Source: an uncultured Opitutia bacterium
GTDB lineage: Bacteria > Verrucomicrobiota > Verrucomicrobiia > Opitutales > UBA953
DNA length: 5,447 nucleotides
Direction of reading: 5' to 3'
NCBI GenBank assembly: GCA_903840235.1
Contig: CAIMFE010000036.1
Coordinates: 1-5,447, forward strand
How positions within the stretch are numbered: position 1 is the stretch's first letter; every line of letters begins with the position of its first letter. The position numbers and the translations under genes are program-made. Positions 1 through 5,447 of this stretch are shown here, one piece after another. Under the pieces are notes generated by a model that saw nothing but the letters and a program-made list of their open reading frames with translations, did no database searches and had not been told where the DNA came from.

Positions 1-2
1 CG

Positions 3-39
3 GGGTAGGGCAGGACGCGACGCAGTCGCGCCACTACCC
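3..39 (-). terminator. Hairpin directly after the sulfatase stop; possible terminator or repeat
   Basis: An inner stem CGCGAC/GTCGCG (16-21 with 25-30) closes a 3-nt GCA loop. It extends through G13-G14 with C31-C32 (A15 bulged), and an outer stem GGGTAG/CTACCC pairs 3-8 with 34-39. On the minus strand the structure begins 1 nt after the TAA stop of the sulfatase. No U tract can be seen because the window ends at base 1, so a terminator role is plausible but unproven. A dispersed repeat hairpin is the alternative. Confidence 0.45.
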
Positions 40-40
40 A

Positions 41-1432
41 TTACTTTTTCTTTTTATTGTTACCGCGTTGTTCTTTGGCGGTAGGGTCGTACGCCTCGTT
101 CTTCTTATCGGCCAAGAATGCTCCAGTATCTTTCTGCCACGTTAATAGGAGTTTTTTAAGTTCTTCAAGTTTTGCAGGTTCAGCTTTCGCCAAATCAGTT
201 TCTTCCGACGGATCCTTTTTGACGTTGTATAACTCAAATGTCGGACCTGTGAATTTCTGGATAAGTTTATAATCACCCGCACGCAGTAAACTCATGGGCT
301 CGCCTTTGCCGATGTAACAGGGGAAGTGCCAATACAATGCACTGCGATTTAAACTAGCCCCAGTCTTCAGCTGCTTTAACAGACTCACGCCGTCGGTCGG
401 TTGATTTTTTGGTAATGGTGTTCCAGTGGCTTCGAGGATGGTCGGCATGAAGTCGATACTTGCCACGGGCTCGTCGTAAGTTTTGCCAGCGGGAATGACG
501 CCAGGCCAAGAGATGGCGCCAGGTACGCGGATTCCACCTTCATATAAAAGTCCCTTGCTTCCGCGTAATGGATTAACGACGTAGGGCAGGCCGCCGTTGT
601 CGGATGTGAAGATGACAATCGTGTCTTTGGTGAGTCCGAGTGATTCCAGTTTGGCCATGATACGGCCAATACTCGTGTCGACGGCTTCAACAGTCGCCGC
701 GTATTCGGGAGTAATACCTTTATCGAGACCTGTCGGAGTTTTAGATTTATATTTTGCGACTAGTTCTGGTTTGGGGTCGAAGGGCTCATGCACCGAATGT
801 TCGGCGTAGTAGAGGAAGAAGGGTTTCGATTTGCTTTGATCGATCCACGCGAGTGCTTCGTCGCAAAGAGCATCGGAAAGATAACGACCCTTGGCATTCA
901 TGTAAGCATCTTTCTCGAAGTTTACGTCGTCGGGCCGCTTATAGATATCGAACCCTCTGCCCGTGGGTGAGCCTGGGGTACCGTTGCGACCACGTCCGAG
1001 ATTCCACATTCCAATAAGTGCTGTGGCGTAGCCGTTAGATTTAAGAAGATCGGCCACGGTCTTAGTACCTTCGGGCAGTTCATCATTTCCTTTGGTGCTC
1101 AACATTTTCATGTGAGGCTGACCTGGGGCATAGCGATCATCGACAACCGTGTAGACGCCGTGACGCGGTGTGTATTGTCCCGTGAGTAAGCATGCACGTG
1201 TTGGCGCACAGTTAGGTGCGCTGGCGTAGCACTGAGAAAAGACAGCACCCGATTTGGCGATTTTATCGATGTTGGGAGTGTCGATGTATTTGTTGCCGGT
1301 AAAGCCCACATCGCGATATCCCATATCGTCGATAAGAATTAAAACAACATTCGGCTGACGAGCGGATGCGTTGACGGTGAGAGCGAGAACGATTGCTAAC
1401 GAGGAGTAGAGAACTCGAAAATAACTCAGCAT
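41..1432 (-). CDS. Secreted S1-family (formylglycine) sulfatase with altered active site
   Basis: The product is a 463-residue protein of the arylsulfatase / alkaline phosphatase superfamily, which hydrolyses sulfate esters, here probably on an extracellular or periplasmic glycan. A Sec signal peptide covers about residues 1-24 (hydrophobic core, ASA cleavage site before RQPNVV). Visible family motifs are metal ligands D35-D36 in LIDDMG, the formylglycine motif C75-A-P-T-R79 followed by LLTG at 82-85, H215 in the HSVHEP segment, D278-N279 in TSDNG, and K293 in RGSKGLLYEGGIRVP. The usual GKWHLG motif instead reads GMWNLG (141-146), so the canonical Lys and His are lost. Length is normal and no frameshift is seen. 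The C-terminus is lysine-rich (NNKKKK). The gene lies 4 nt downstream of the phosphoesterase gene with no Shine-Dalgarno, so translation is probably coupled to it. The family call is firm; substrate and activity are unknown. Confidence 0.93.
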   Translation of the reverse strand: MLSYFRVLYSSLAIVLALTVNASARQPNVVLILIDDMGYRDVGFTGNKYIDTPNIDKIAKSGAVFSQCYASAPNCAPTRACLLTGQYTPRHGVYTVVDDRYAPGQPHMKMLSTKGNDELPEGTKTVADLLKSNGYATALIGMWNLGRGRNGTPGSPTGRGFDIYKRPDDVNFEKDAYMNAKGRYLSDALCDEALAWIDQSKSKPFFLYYAEHSVHEPFDPKPELVAKYKSKTPTGLDKGITPEYAATVEAVDTSIGRIMAKLESLGLTKDTIVIFTSDNGGLPYVVNPLRGSKGLLYEGGIRVPGAISWPGVIPAGKTYDEPVASIDFMPTILEATGTPLPKNQPTDGVSLLKQLKTGASLNRSALYWHFPCYIGKGEPMSLLRAGDYKLIQKFTGPTFELYNVKKDPSEETDLAKAEPAKLEELKKLLLTWQKDTGAFLADKKNEAYDPTAKEQRGNNKKKK

Positions 1433-1436
1433 GATT

Positions 1437-3020
1437 TTATGCTTTGGCTTTTATTTCGTAGGCGTGAGTAACCATCCCATGTTTGGTCGCAGCTGTTTCG
1501 TCTTTAGGAAGGAAGCAGCGAACATATTCTACTTTGGTGGAAGCGGGTGAGACGGTAACGCGGATGTAGCCTGCACTAGGGAGTTTTTTGCCGGATTGAT
1601 AACGCTCCTCATTATAGGCAACGTATCCGTGGTCGGACGGCATGGGAAGTTCTTGGTAGATGATGCCATCTTTTTCTTGTTGGCAGTAAAGGTGGTCGTG
1701 GCCTTGGAAGAAAACACTCACTTTATTTTTAACCATGAGTTGATGGATGGGCATTTCCCAGTTGGGACGTTTTTCTTTGAAGGTGCCTTCGTCTTTTTTC
1801 GATTGGCCGCCCCACTCGTAGAGATCGGCTTCTTCGACGCCACCGCGACCCGTGCCGAGGACGTGGTGAGCGAAGACGAATTTATGTTTTGCTTTGCTGG
1901 TCTCGAGAGTCTGTTTGAGCCATTTATATTGTTCGTCGCCGATAGAGATAGTCCACCAGTCGCGATTTTTCTTTTCGGCGCCTTTATCATCTTTGTTTCC
2001 GCCGAAGCCGCTATCGACGAGTCCGGTCGAGTGCCAATAGTTATCGAGCAGAACGAACAAGGCGTCACCCCAAGTCCAAGCGCAGTAACTTTTGAGAGGT
2101 CCGATATCTTTGAAGACTTCTTTTTGTCCGGTGTAGATACCTTCATTGCCGACGGTGGGGTAGAGAGTGTTGCGTGCTTTTTGAACGCCGACGGCGACAT
2201 CATGTCGTTCATCTTTCTGGGAAAAATTATAGAGTGAGCCCTGTTCGTGATTGCCGTTCATCAGGAATACTTGGCCGACAGAGCCCACGAGTCCGAGAAA
2301 TGGACGTTGAAGGAGATAAGGCGCTTGGCAATTGGTGTCGTTGATGGTGCGAATGCGTTCTACGGAAAAATCATCGCCGATGCAGATATGGAAGTCGGGT
2401 TTATCAGCCGCGGCGGTGGTGAGTGTGCGCGAGTAAAGATCGGGGTGACTCGCTTGGGGTCGTTCGGGATGGGAGTCGCCTTGAATCGTGAATACGAAGG
2501 TAGAACCCGGTGTGCGTTGGGTGGCGAAGCGAGATTCTGCGCGCTGAGTGAAATTACCTGAGCCTGGTTTGCGATAGTTGAGTCGGTAAAAATATTCCGT
2601 GTTTGGTGAGAGACCATCGATGATGATTTCGGTCGCTTTACCGGAGCTCAATTGAGCGACTGGTGTTTTGCGGGTATATTTATTTTTAGATGTCCCGATT
2701 TCGAGAAACGCTTCCATCGATGAATCCGGCACGAGACTAGCGGTGATTGATTTGTCGGTGGCTCGACCGAAGATTAGAGAAAGTTTGGAGAACTCGGAGA
2801 GAGTTTCGGGCAGAACGTAATCACCTTGGAAAACTGGTCCGCGAGCTTTGGAAGTATCTTTACCGCCTTTGCCTTTTTTTTCTTGGGCAGAAGCGTGGGG
2901 GAGGAGGGTCCAGCCAAAGGTGACGGCGAGCAGGCCAAGGAATTGACGTCTTTCAACGTAACCGAAGGCGGTCTTATAGAATGGGTTGGGCTTTCCTTCG
3001 TAGGGGTCTTTGGGGTCCAT
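1437..3020 (-). CDS. Tat-exported metallophosphoesterase with purple-acid-phosphatase-like N-terminal domain
   Basis: The product is a 527-residue exported protein that probably hydrolyses phosphate esters using a two-metal centre. Residues 23-29 (ERRQFLG) form a twin-arginine signal, followed by a hydrophobic stretch and an ASA cleavage site near residue 45. A lysine/glycine-rich linker (about 46-60) leads to a fibronectin-like PAP N-terminal domain (about 67-168, with the typical LSPNTEYFYR segment near 137-146). The calcineurin-like domain has all expected motifs: D182-x-H184, G215-D216-D217, G256-N257-H258-E259, H385-H386, and G440-H441-D442-H443. The start is fixed by an in-frame stop five codons upstream (3033-3035), and the next Met lies well past the Tat signal. 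No Shine-Dalgarno precedes the ATG. It is the first gene of an operon with the sulfatase. Whether it acts on phosphorylated glycan, nucleotides or other monoesters cannot be told. Confidence 0.92.
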   Translation of the reverse strand: MDPKDPYEGKPNPFYKTAFGYVERRQFLGLLAVTFGWTLLPHASAQEKKGKGGKDTSKARGPVFQGDYVLPETLSEFSKLSLIFGRATDKSITASLVPDSSMEAFLEIGTSKNKYTRKTPVAQLSSGKATEIIIDGLSPNTEYFYRLNYRKPGSGNFTQRAESRFATQRTPGSTFVFTIQGDSHPERPQASHPDLYSRTLTTAAADKPDFHICIGDDFSVERIRTINDTNCQAPYLLQRPFLGLVGSVGQVFLMNGNHEQGSLYNFSQKDERHDVAVGVQKARNTLYPTVGNEGIYTGQKEVFKDIGPLKSYCAWTWGDALFVLLDNYWHSTGLVDSGFGGNKDDKGAEKKNRDWWTISIGDEQYKWLKQTLETSKAKHKFVFAHHVLGTGRGGVEEADLYEWGGQSKKDEGTFKEKRPNWEMPIHQLMVKNKVSVFFQGHDHLYCQQEKDGIIYQELPMPSDHGYVAYNEERYQSGKKLPSAGYIRVTVSPASTKVEYVRCFLPKDETAATKHGMVTHAYEIKAKA

Positions 3021-3034
3021 GGGGTAATGGTACT

Positions 3035-3040
3035 ATTATA
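3035..3040 (-). promoter_or_regulatory. Candidate -10 box (TATAAT) of the phosphoesterase-sulfatase operon
   Basis: Read on the minus strand this is a perfect TATAAT, with 14 nt between it and the ATG at 3020. Transcription would begin about 6-8 nt downstream, leaving a leader of roughly 7-9 nt, which agrees with the missing Shine-Dalgarno. I find no convincing -35 hexamer at 16-18 bp upstream (the 17-bp position reads ACTTCT). The same AT-rich stretch also offers a -10-like TATTAT on the plus strand (3034-3039). Confidence 0.45.
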
Positions 3041-3067
3041 TAACGGCAAAAAGTTGGAGAAGTTTCG

Positions 3068-3084
3068 CGGGAGCGTAGCTCCCG
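3068..3084. repeat. Perfect inverted repeat / hairpin in the divergent intergenic region
   Basis: CGGGAGC and GCTCCCG form a perfect 7-bp GC-rich stem around a 3-nt GTA loop. It sits about 48 bp upstream of the phosphoesterase start and 85 bp upstream of the GH2 start. It has no T tract, so it is not a typical terminator. It could be a dispersed REP-like hairpin or a dyad operator shared by the divergent genes; the sequence alone does not decide. Confidence 0.65.
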
Positions 3085-3093
3085 AGGGGACAA

Positions 3094-3117
3094 GTGGGCA
3101 CGTTGGCAGGTTGGCAA
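3094..3117 (+). repeat. Three tandem 8-bp repeats (GTKGGCAN)
   Basis: Three consecutive units read GTGGGCAC, GTTGGCAG and GTTGGCAA. They begin 9 bp after the inverted repeat at 3068-3084 and lie 51 bp before the GH2 start. The units share GT-GGCA and differ mainly at the third and eighth bases. The array may be a microsatellite-like repeat, an iterated protein-binding site, or part of a dispersed intergenic element together with the hairpin. Confidence 0.6.
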
Positions 3118-3140
3118 GGGGATTGCTTGGGGTTTACTTT
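3111..3140 (+). promoter_or_regulatory. Weak candidate promoter for the GH2 gene
   Basis: TTGGCA (3111-3116) matches five of six bases of TTGACA and is followed after an 18-bp spacer by TACTTT (3135-3140), which matches only three of six -10 bases. The position suits a short leader before the Shine-Dalgarno at 3160. The match is poor, and the -35-like element is part of a tandem repeat, so it could be chance. Confidence 0.2.
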
Positions 3141-3159
3141 TTCTCAAAACCAGTCAATT

Positions 3160-3166
3160 AGGAGGT
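3160..3166 (+). promoter_or_regulatory. Strong Shine-Dalgarno (AGGAGGT) of the GH2 gene
   Basis: AGGAGGT lies only 3 nt (counted from AGGAGG) before the ATG at 3169 and 12 nt before an in-frame ATG at 3178. Neither spacing is ideal, so the start is ambiguous by three codons. I chose 3169 because it adds an arginine to the signal peptide's positive end. The other two genes in the window have no comparable site. Confidence 0.75.
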
Positions 3167-3168
3167 CT

Positions 3169-5447
3169 ATGCGCACGATGCTGAAAGCCCTGATGTTGGT
3201 TGCATTGCTTGGTACGGCCCAAGCGGTTGAATCAAATACCCAACGTCTCTCGACGGGTTGGGAGTACTACCAAGGATCATTGGGAAGTTCATGGGAAGTT
3301 TGGCGTGGCGAGGCGGCATCGGACAACGTCACCTGGAATGGTGTCACGTTACCTCATTGTTTTAATGGACGCGACTCCGTCGATCCCGATGTTCGTTACT
3401 ATCAAGGTCCCGGATGGTATCGTACGAAGTTAAAAATCAATAATCCGTATCCAAACGGACGAACCATTTTACATTTTGATGGAGCGGGTCAAAAATCTCA
3501 GGTCTTCGTGTACACCCAAAAAGTGGGCGAACATCTAGGTGGGTATGATCAGTGGGAAGTTGATATTACTGATGCCGCGGCGAAATCTTTAACCCGTAAG
3601 GGTGCCAATGGCGAAGTTCCGGTGGCGGTGCTTTGCGATAATTCGCGCGAGGCAGAGTCGATTCCTTCCGACCTCAGTGACTTTAATCGTTACGGCGGAT
3701 TGTATCGCCATGTATATTTAAAATATGTCCCAGCGATTTCGTTAGAGCGCGTGCATGTTGAGCCTGTGGTGAATGGCGCTAATGGATCTGTTAAAGTTCG
3801 CGCTCGATTAGGAAATCCAACGGCCTTGAAGAATGAAGTTGAGTTGGCGGTAGAGATTTCGGACCGAGATGGAAAAGTGATTCAGACTGCAACCAAGAAG
3901 TTAGCTCCGTGGTCGGGCGAGCAAGAGATTCAGAATTTTGCAGTCAGTGGCGTACAATTGTGGTCACCCCGTTCACCTTATCTTTATAATTGTAAGGTGA
4001 CGATTAAGTCGGTTGCGGGTGAGCAAGTGGTAACTTCTCGCCTGGGCTTCCGCACCACTGAGTGGGTGAAGAATGGTCCGTTTAAATTAAATGGAGAACG
4101 TTTATTATTAAAAGGTACGCATTACCATGAAGACCATGCGGGTGTGGCGGCGGCAGTACCTGATGAAGAAGTGCGCAAGACCATGCAGATGATTAAAGAC
4201 ATGGGTGCGAACTTTATTCGTTTGGGTCACTATCAGCAAGCTCCTCTCGTTTTAGAACTCTGTGACGAGTTGGGAATTTTAGCGTGGGAAGAAGTCCCTT
4301 GGTGTCGCGGCGGGCTGGGCGGTGAACGCTACAAGCAACAATGTTTAGATATGCAGAAGGCGATGATTGATCAGCATTATAATCACCCAGCGATTATGAT
4401 GTGGGGCTTAGGTAATGAGAACGATTGGCCCGGAGACTTTGAAGTGACGGATAAGAAGGCGAATCAAGAAAGTATCAGGGCATTCATGAAAGTATTGAAT
4501 GACAACTCCCATAAATTGGATCCTTCGCGTGTGACGACCATTCGTCGTTGTGATTTCTGTAGCGATATCGTGGATGTTTATTCGCCGAGTATTTGGGCCG
4601 GCTGGTATTCGGGTCGTTATACTGAATATAAAGACTCAACCAATAAATGGATAGATAAAGTTAAAAGTTTCTTTCACGCCGAGTGGGGTGGTGACAGTCA
4701 TGCGCGACGCTTTGCAGAAAATCCTGAATCCATGGTCGAAAAAATTGATCTTGGTCAAGGTACCGCTGAAAAAGGAAAAGCTTACAAGAGCAGTTCAGGC
4801 GGCAAAGTTCGGATGTCAAAAGATGGCGACTGGTCCGAGAGCTATATGGCTAATCTCTTTGATTGGCATTTAAAAGAGCAAGAGACTATGCCTAATCTGA
4901 CGGGCAGTGCGCAGTGGATCTTTAAGGATTTTGCTACGCCGTTACGTCCAGAGAATCCTGTGCCGCGTATGAATCAAAAGGGTTTAATTGAACGCGATGG
5001 AACTCCTAAGGAGTCCTATTATATTTTCCAAAGCTTCTGGTCGGATAAACCCATGATCCGTTTATTTGGTCACGAATGGCAGACCCGTTGGGGCAAACCT
5101 GGAGAGGCGAAACAGATTCGGGTTTATTCCAATTGTTCTGAAGTTGAATTAATCGTGAACGGAAAATCCTTGGGAGTGAAGAAACGTAACAGCCAAGATT
5201 TTCCGGCGGCTGGCTTACGTTGGGATGTTGTGTTAAACGAAGGTCCTAATCAGGTAAAAGCTGTAGCCGTTAAGGAAAAAATTTCGGATGAAATTAAAGT
5301 GGGCTATCAAAGTGCCGCGTGGGGTAAGCCTGCGAAGTTGGCGCTTACGGAATTAGAGCGGAAGGATGGCGTGGTGACGCTACAGGCGAAGATTTTCGAT
5401 GTGAACGGTGTGCCTTGTCTGGATTCTGCAGCACTCGTGCGCTTTGA
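3169..5447 (+). CDS. Secreted glycoside hydrolase family 2 (beta-galactosidase-like), cut at window end
   Basis: The frame is open from the ATG at 3169 to the window edge, giving 759 codons without a stop; the 3' end lies outside. A Sec signal peptide (1-19, ending TAQA) precedes a sugar-binding jelly-roll domain (about 27-187, ending in the family's GGLYRHVYL at 176-184), an Ig-like domain (about 190-298), and a TIM barrel (about 302-600). The barrel shows G316-T-H-Y-H-E, R351 and H354 in IRLGHY, the acid/base E417 in GLGNEN, and the likely nucleophile E505 in HAEWGG. A DUF4982-like sandwich follows (about 650-700, with VELIVNGKSLG), then the beginning of a further C-terminal domain (from about 720). 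Known GH2 members of this architecture are exo-acting beta-glycosidases, mostly beta-galactosidases; glucuronidase or mannosidase activity is not excluded. The gene is divergent from the phosphoesterase-sulfatase operon. Confidence 0.93.
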   Translation, partial: MRTMLKALMLVALLGTAQAVESNTQRLSTGWEYYQGSLGSSWEVWRGEAASDNVTWNGVTLPHCFNGRDSVDPDVRYYQGPGWYRTKLKINNPYPNGRTILHFDGAGQKSQVFVYTQKVGEHLGGYDQWEVDITDAAAKSLTRKGANGEVPVAVLCDNSREAESIPSDLSDFNRYGGLYRHVYLKYVPAISLERVHVEPVVNGANGSVKVRARLGNPTALKNEVELAVEISDRDGKVIQTATKKLAPWSGEQEIQNFAVSGVQLWSPRSPYLYNCKVTIKSVAGEQVVTSRLGFRTTEWVKNGPFKLNGERLLLKGTHYHEDHAGVAAAVPDEEVRKTMQMIKDMGANFIRLGHYQQAPLVLELCDELGILAWEEVPWCRGGLGGERYKQQCLDMQKAMIDQHYNHPAIMMWGLGNENDWPGDFEVTDKKANQESIRAFMKVLNDNSHKLDPSRVTTIRRCDFCSDIVDVYSPSIWAGWYSGRYTEYKDSTNKWIDKVKSFFHAEWGGDSHARRFAENPESMVEKIDLGQGTAEKGKAYKSSSGGKVRMSKDGDWSESYMANLFDWHLKEQETMPNLTGSAQWIFKDFATPLRPENPVPRMNQKGLIERDGTPKESYYIFQSFWSDKPMIRLFGHEWQTRWGKPGEAKQIRVYSNCSEVELIVNGKSLGVKKRNSQDFPAAGLRWDVVLNEGPNQVKAVAVKEKISDEIKVGYQSAAWGKPAKLALTELERKDGVVTLQAKIFDVNGVPCLDSAALVRF

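Noticed and set aside
1718..2212. A 164-codon minus-strand frame inside the phosphoesterase gene
   Set aside because: It overlaps the same strand in another frame, its Ser/Lys-rich translation has no family features, and the overlapping frame is clearly the real gene.
1596..2237. A 213-codon plus-strand open frame antisense to the phosphoesterase gene
   Set aside because: It lies wholly opposite a gene with a complete set of catalytic motifs. Its translation shows no recognisable domain and it looks like a mirror of that gene's codon bias.
3068..3084. Reading the intergenic hairpin as a rho-independent terminator
   Set aside because: It has no T tract on either side and lies between two divergent gene starts, where no transcript is expected to end.
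2826..3161. A 111-codon plus-strand frame spanning the phosphoesterase N-terminus and the intergenic region
   Set aside because: It runs antisense to the Tat signal region and through the hairpin and tandem repeats. Its apparent hydrophobic stretch comes from that overlap, and I see no Shine-Dalgarno supporting it.
3200..3433. A 77-codon plus-strand frame at the beginning of the GH2 gene
   Set aside because: It is out of frame with the GH2 reading frame, which has a signal peptide, a Shine-Dalgarno and continuous GH2 domains over the same bases.
4688..4873. A 61-codon plus-strand frame overlapping the GH2 catalytic nucleophile region
   Set aside because: It is an alternative frame of the GH2 gene. 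The main frame stays open and keeps family motifs on both sides, so there is no frameshift.

Overview
The window holds three secreted-enzyme genes and a divergent intergenic region. It looks like part of a polysaccharide-degradation locus of a bacterium in or near the Planctomycetota-Verrucomicrobiota-Lentisphaerota group. That placement is an inference. It rests on a Sec-exported S1-type sulfatase, a Tat-exported purple-acid-phosphatase-like metallophosphoesterase with a lysine/glycine-rich linker after its signal, the mid-range GC, and two genes without Shine-Dalgarno sequences. No rRNA, tRNA, CRISPR array or insertion sequence is visible.

Layout. Positions 1-40 hold a GC-rich hairpin directly downstream of the sulfatase stop. 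From 41 to 3020, on the minus strand, lies a two-gene operon: the metallophosphoesterase (1437-3020) is promoter-proximal and the sulfatase (41-1432) follows after a 4-nt gap. From 3021 to 3168 is a 148-bp divergent intergenic region. It holds a perfect TATAAT very close to the phosphoesterase start, a perfect 7-bp-stem hairpin, three tandem 8-bp repeats, and a strong Shine-Dalgarno for the plus-strand gene. From 3169 to the window end is a glycoside hydrolase family 2 gene, open in frame to base 5447 and therefore cut by the window edge after 759 codons.

How they may work together. All three products carry export signals. GH2 exo-glycosidases of this architecture (galactosidase-like, with DUF4982 and a C-terminal beta-sandwich) often sit beside sulfatases in loci that break down sulfated galactans or similar algal glycans: the sulfatase exposes the sugar and the GH2 enzyme trims it. 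The phosphoesterase could remove phosphate esters from the same substrate or scavenge phosphate. The substrate cannot be read from the sequence.

The most striking observation is in the sulfatase. It keeps the formylglycine motif and most metal and sulfate ligands, but its usual G-K-W-H-L-G motif reads G-M-W-N-L-G, so both the catalytic lysine and histidine are replaced. It may be a degenerate enzyme or one with altered chemistry.
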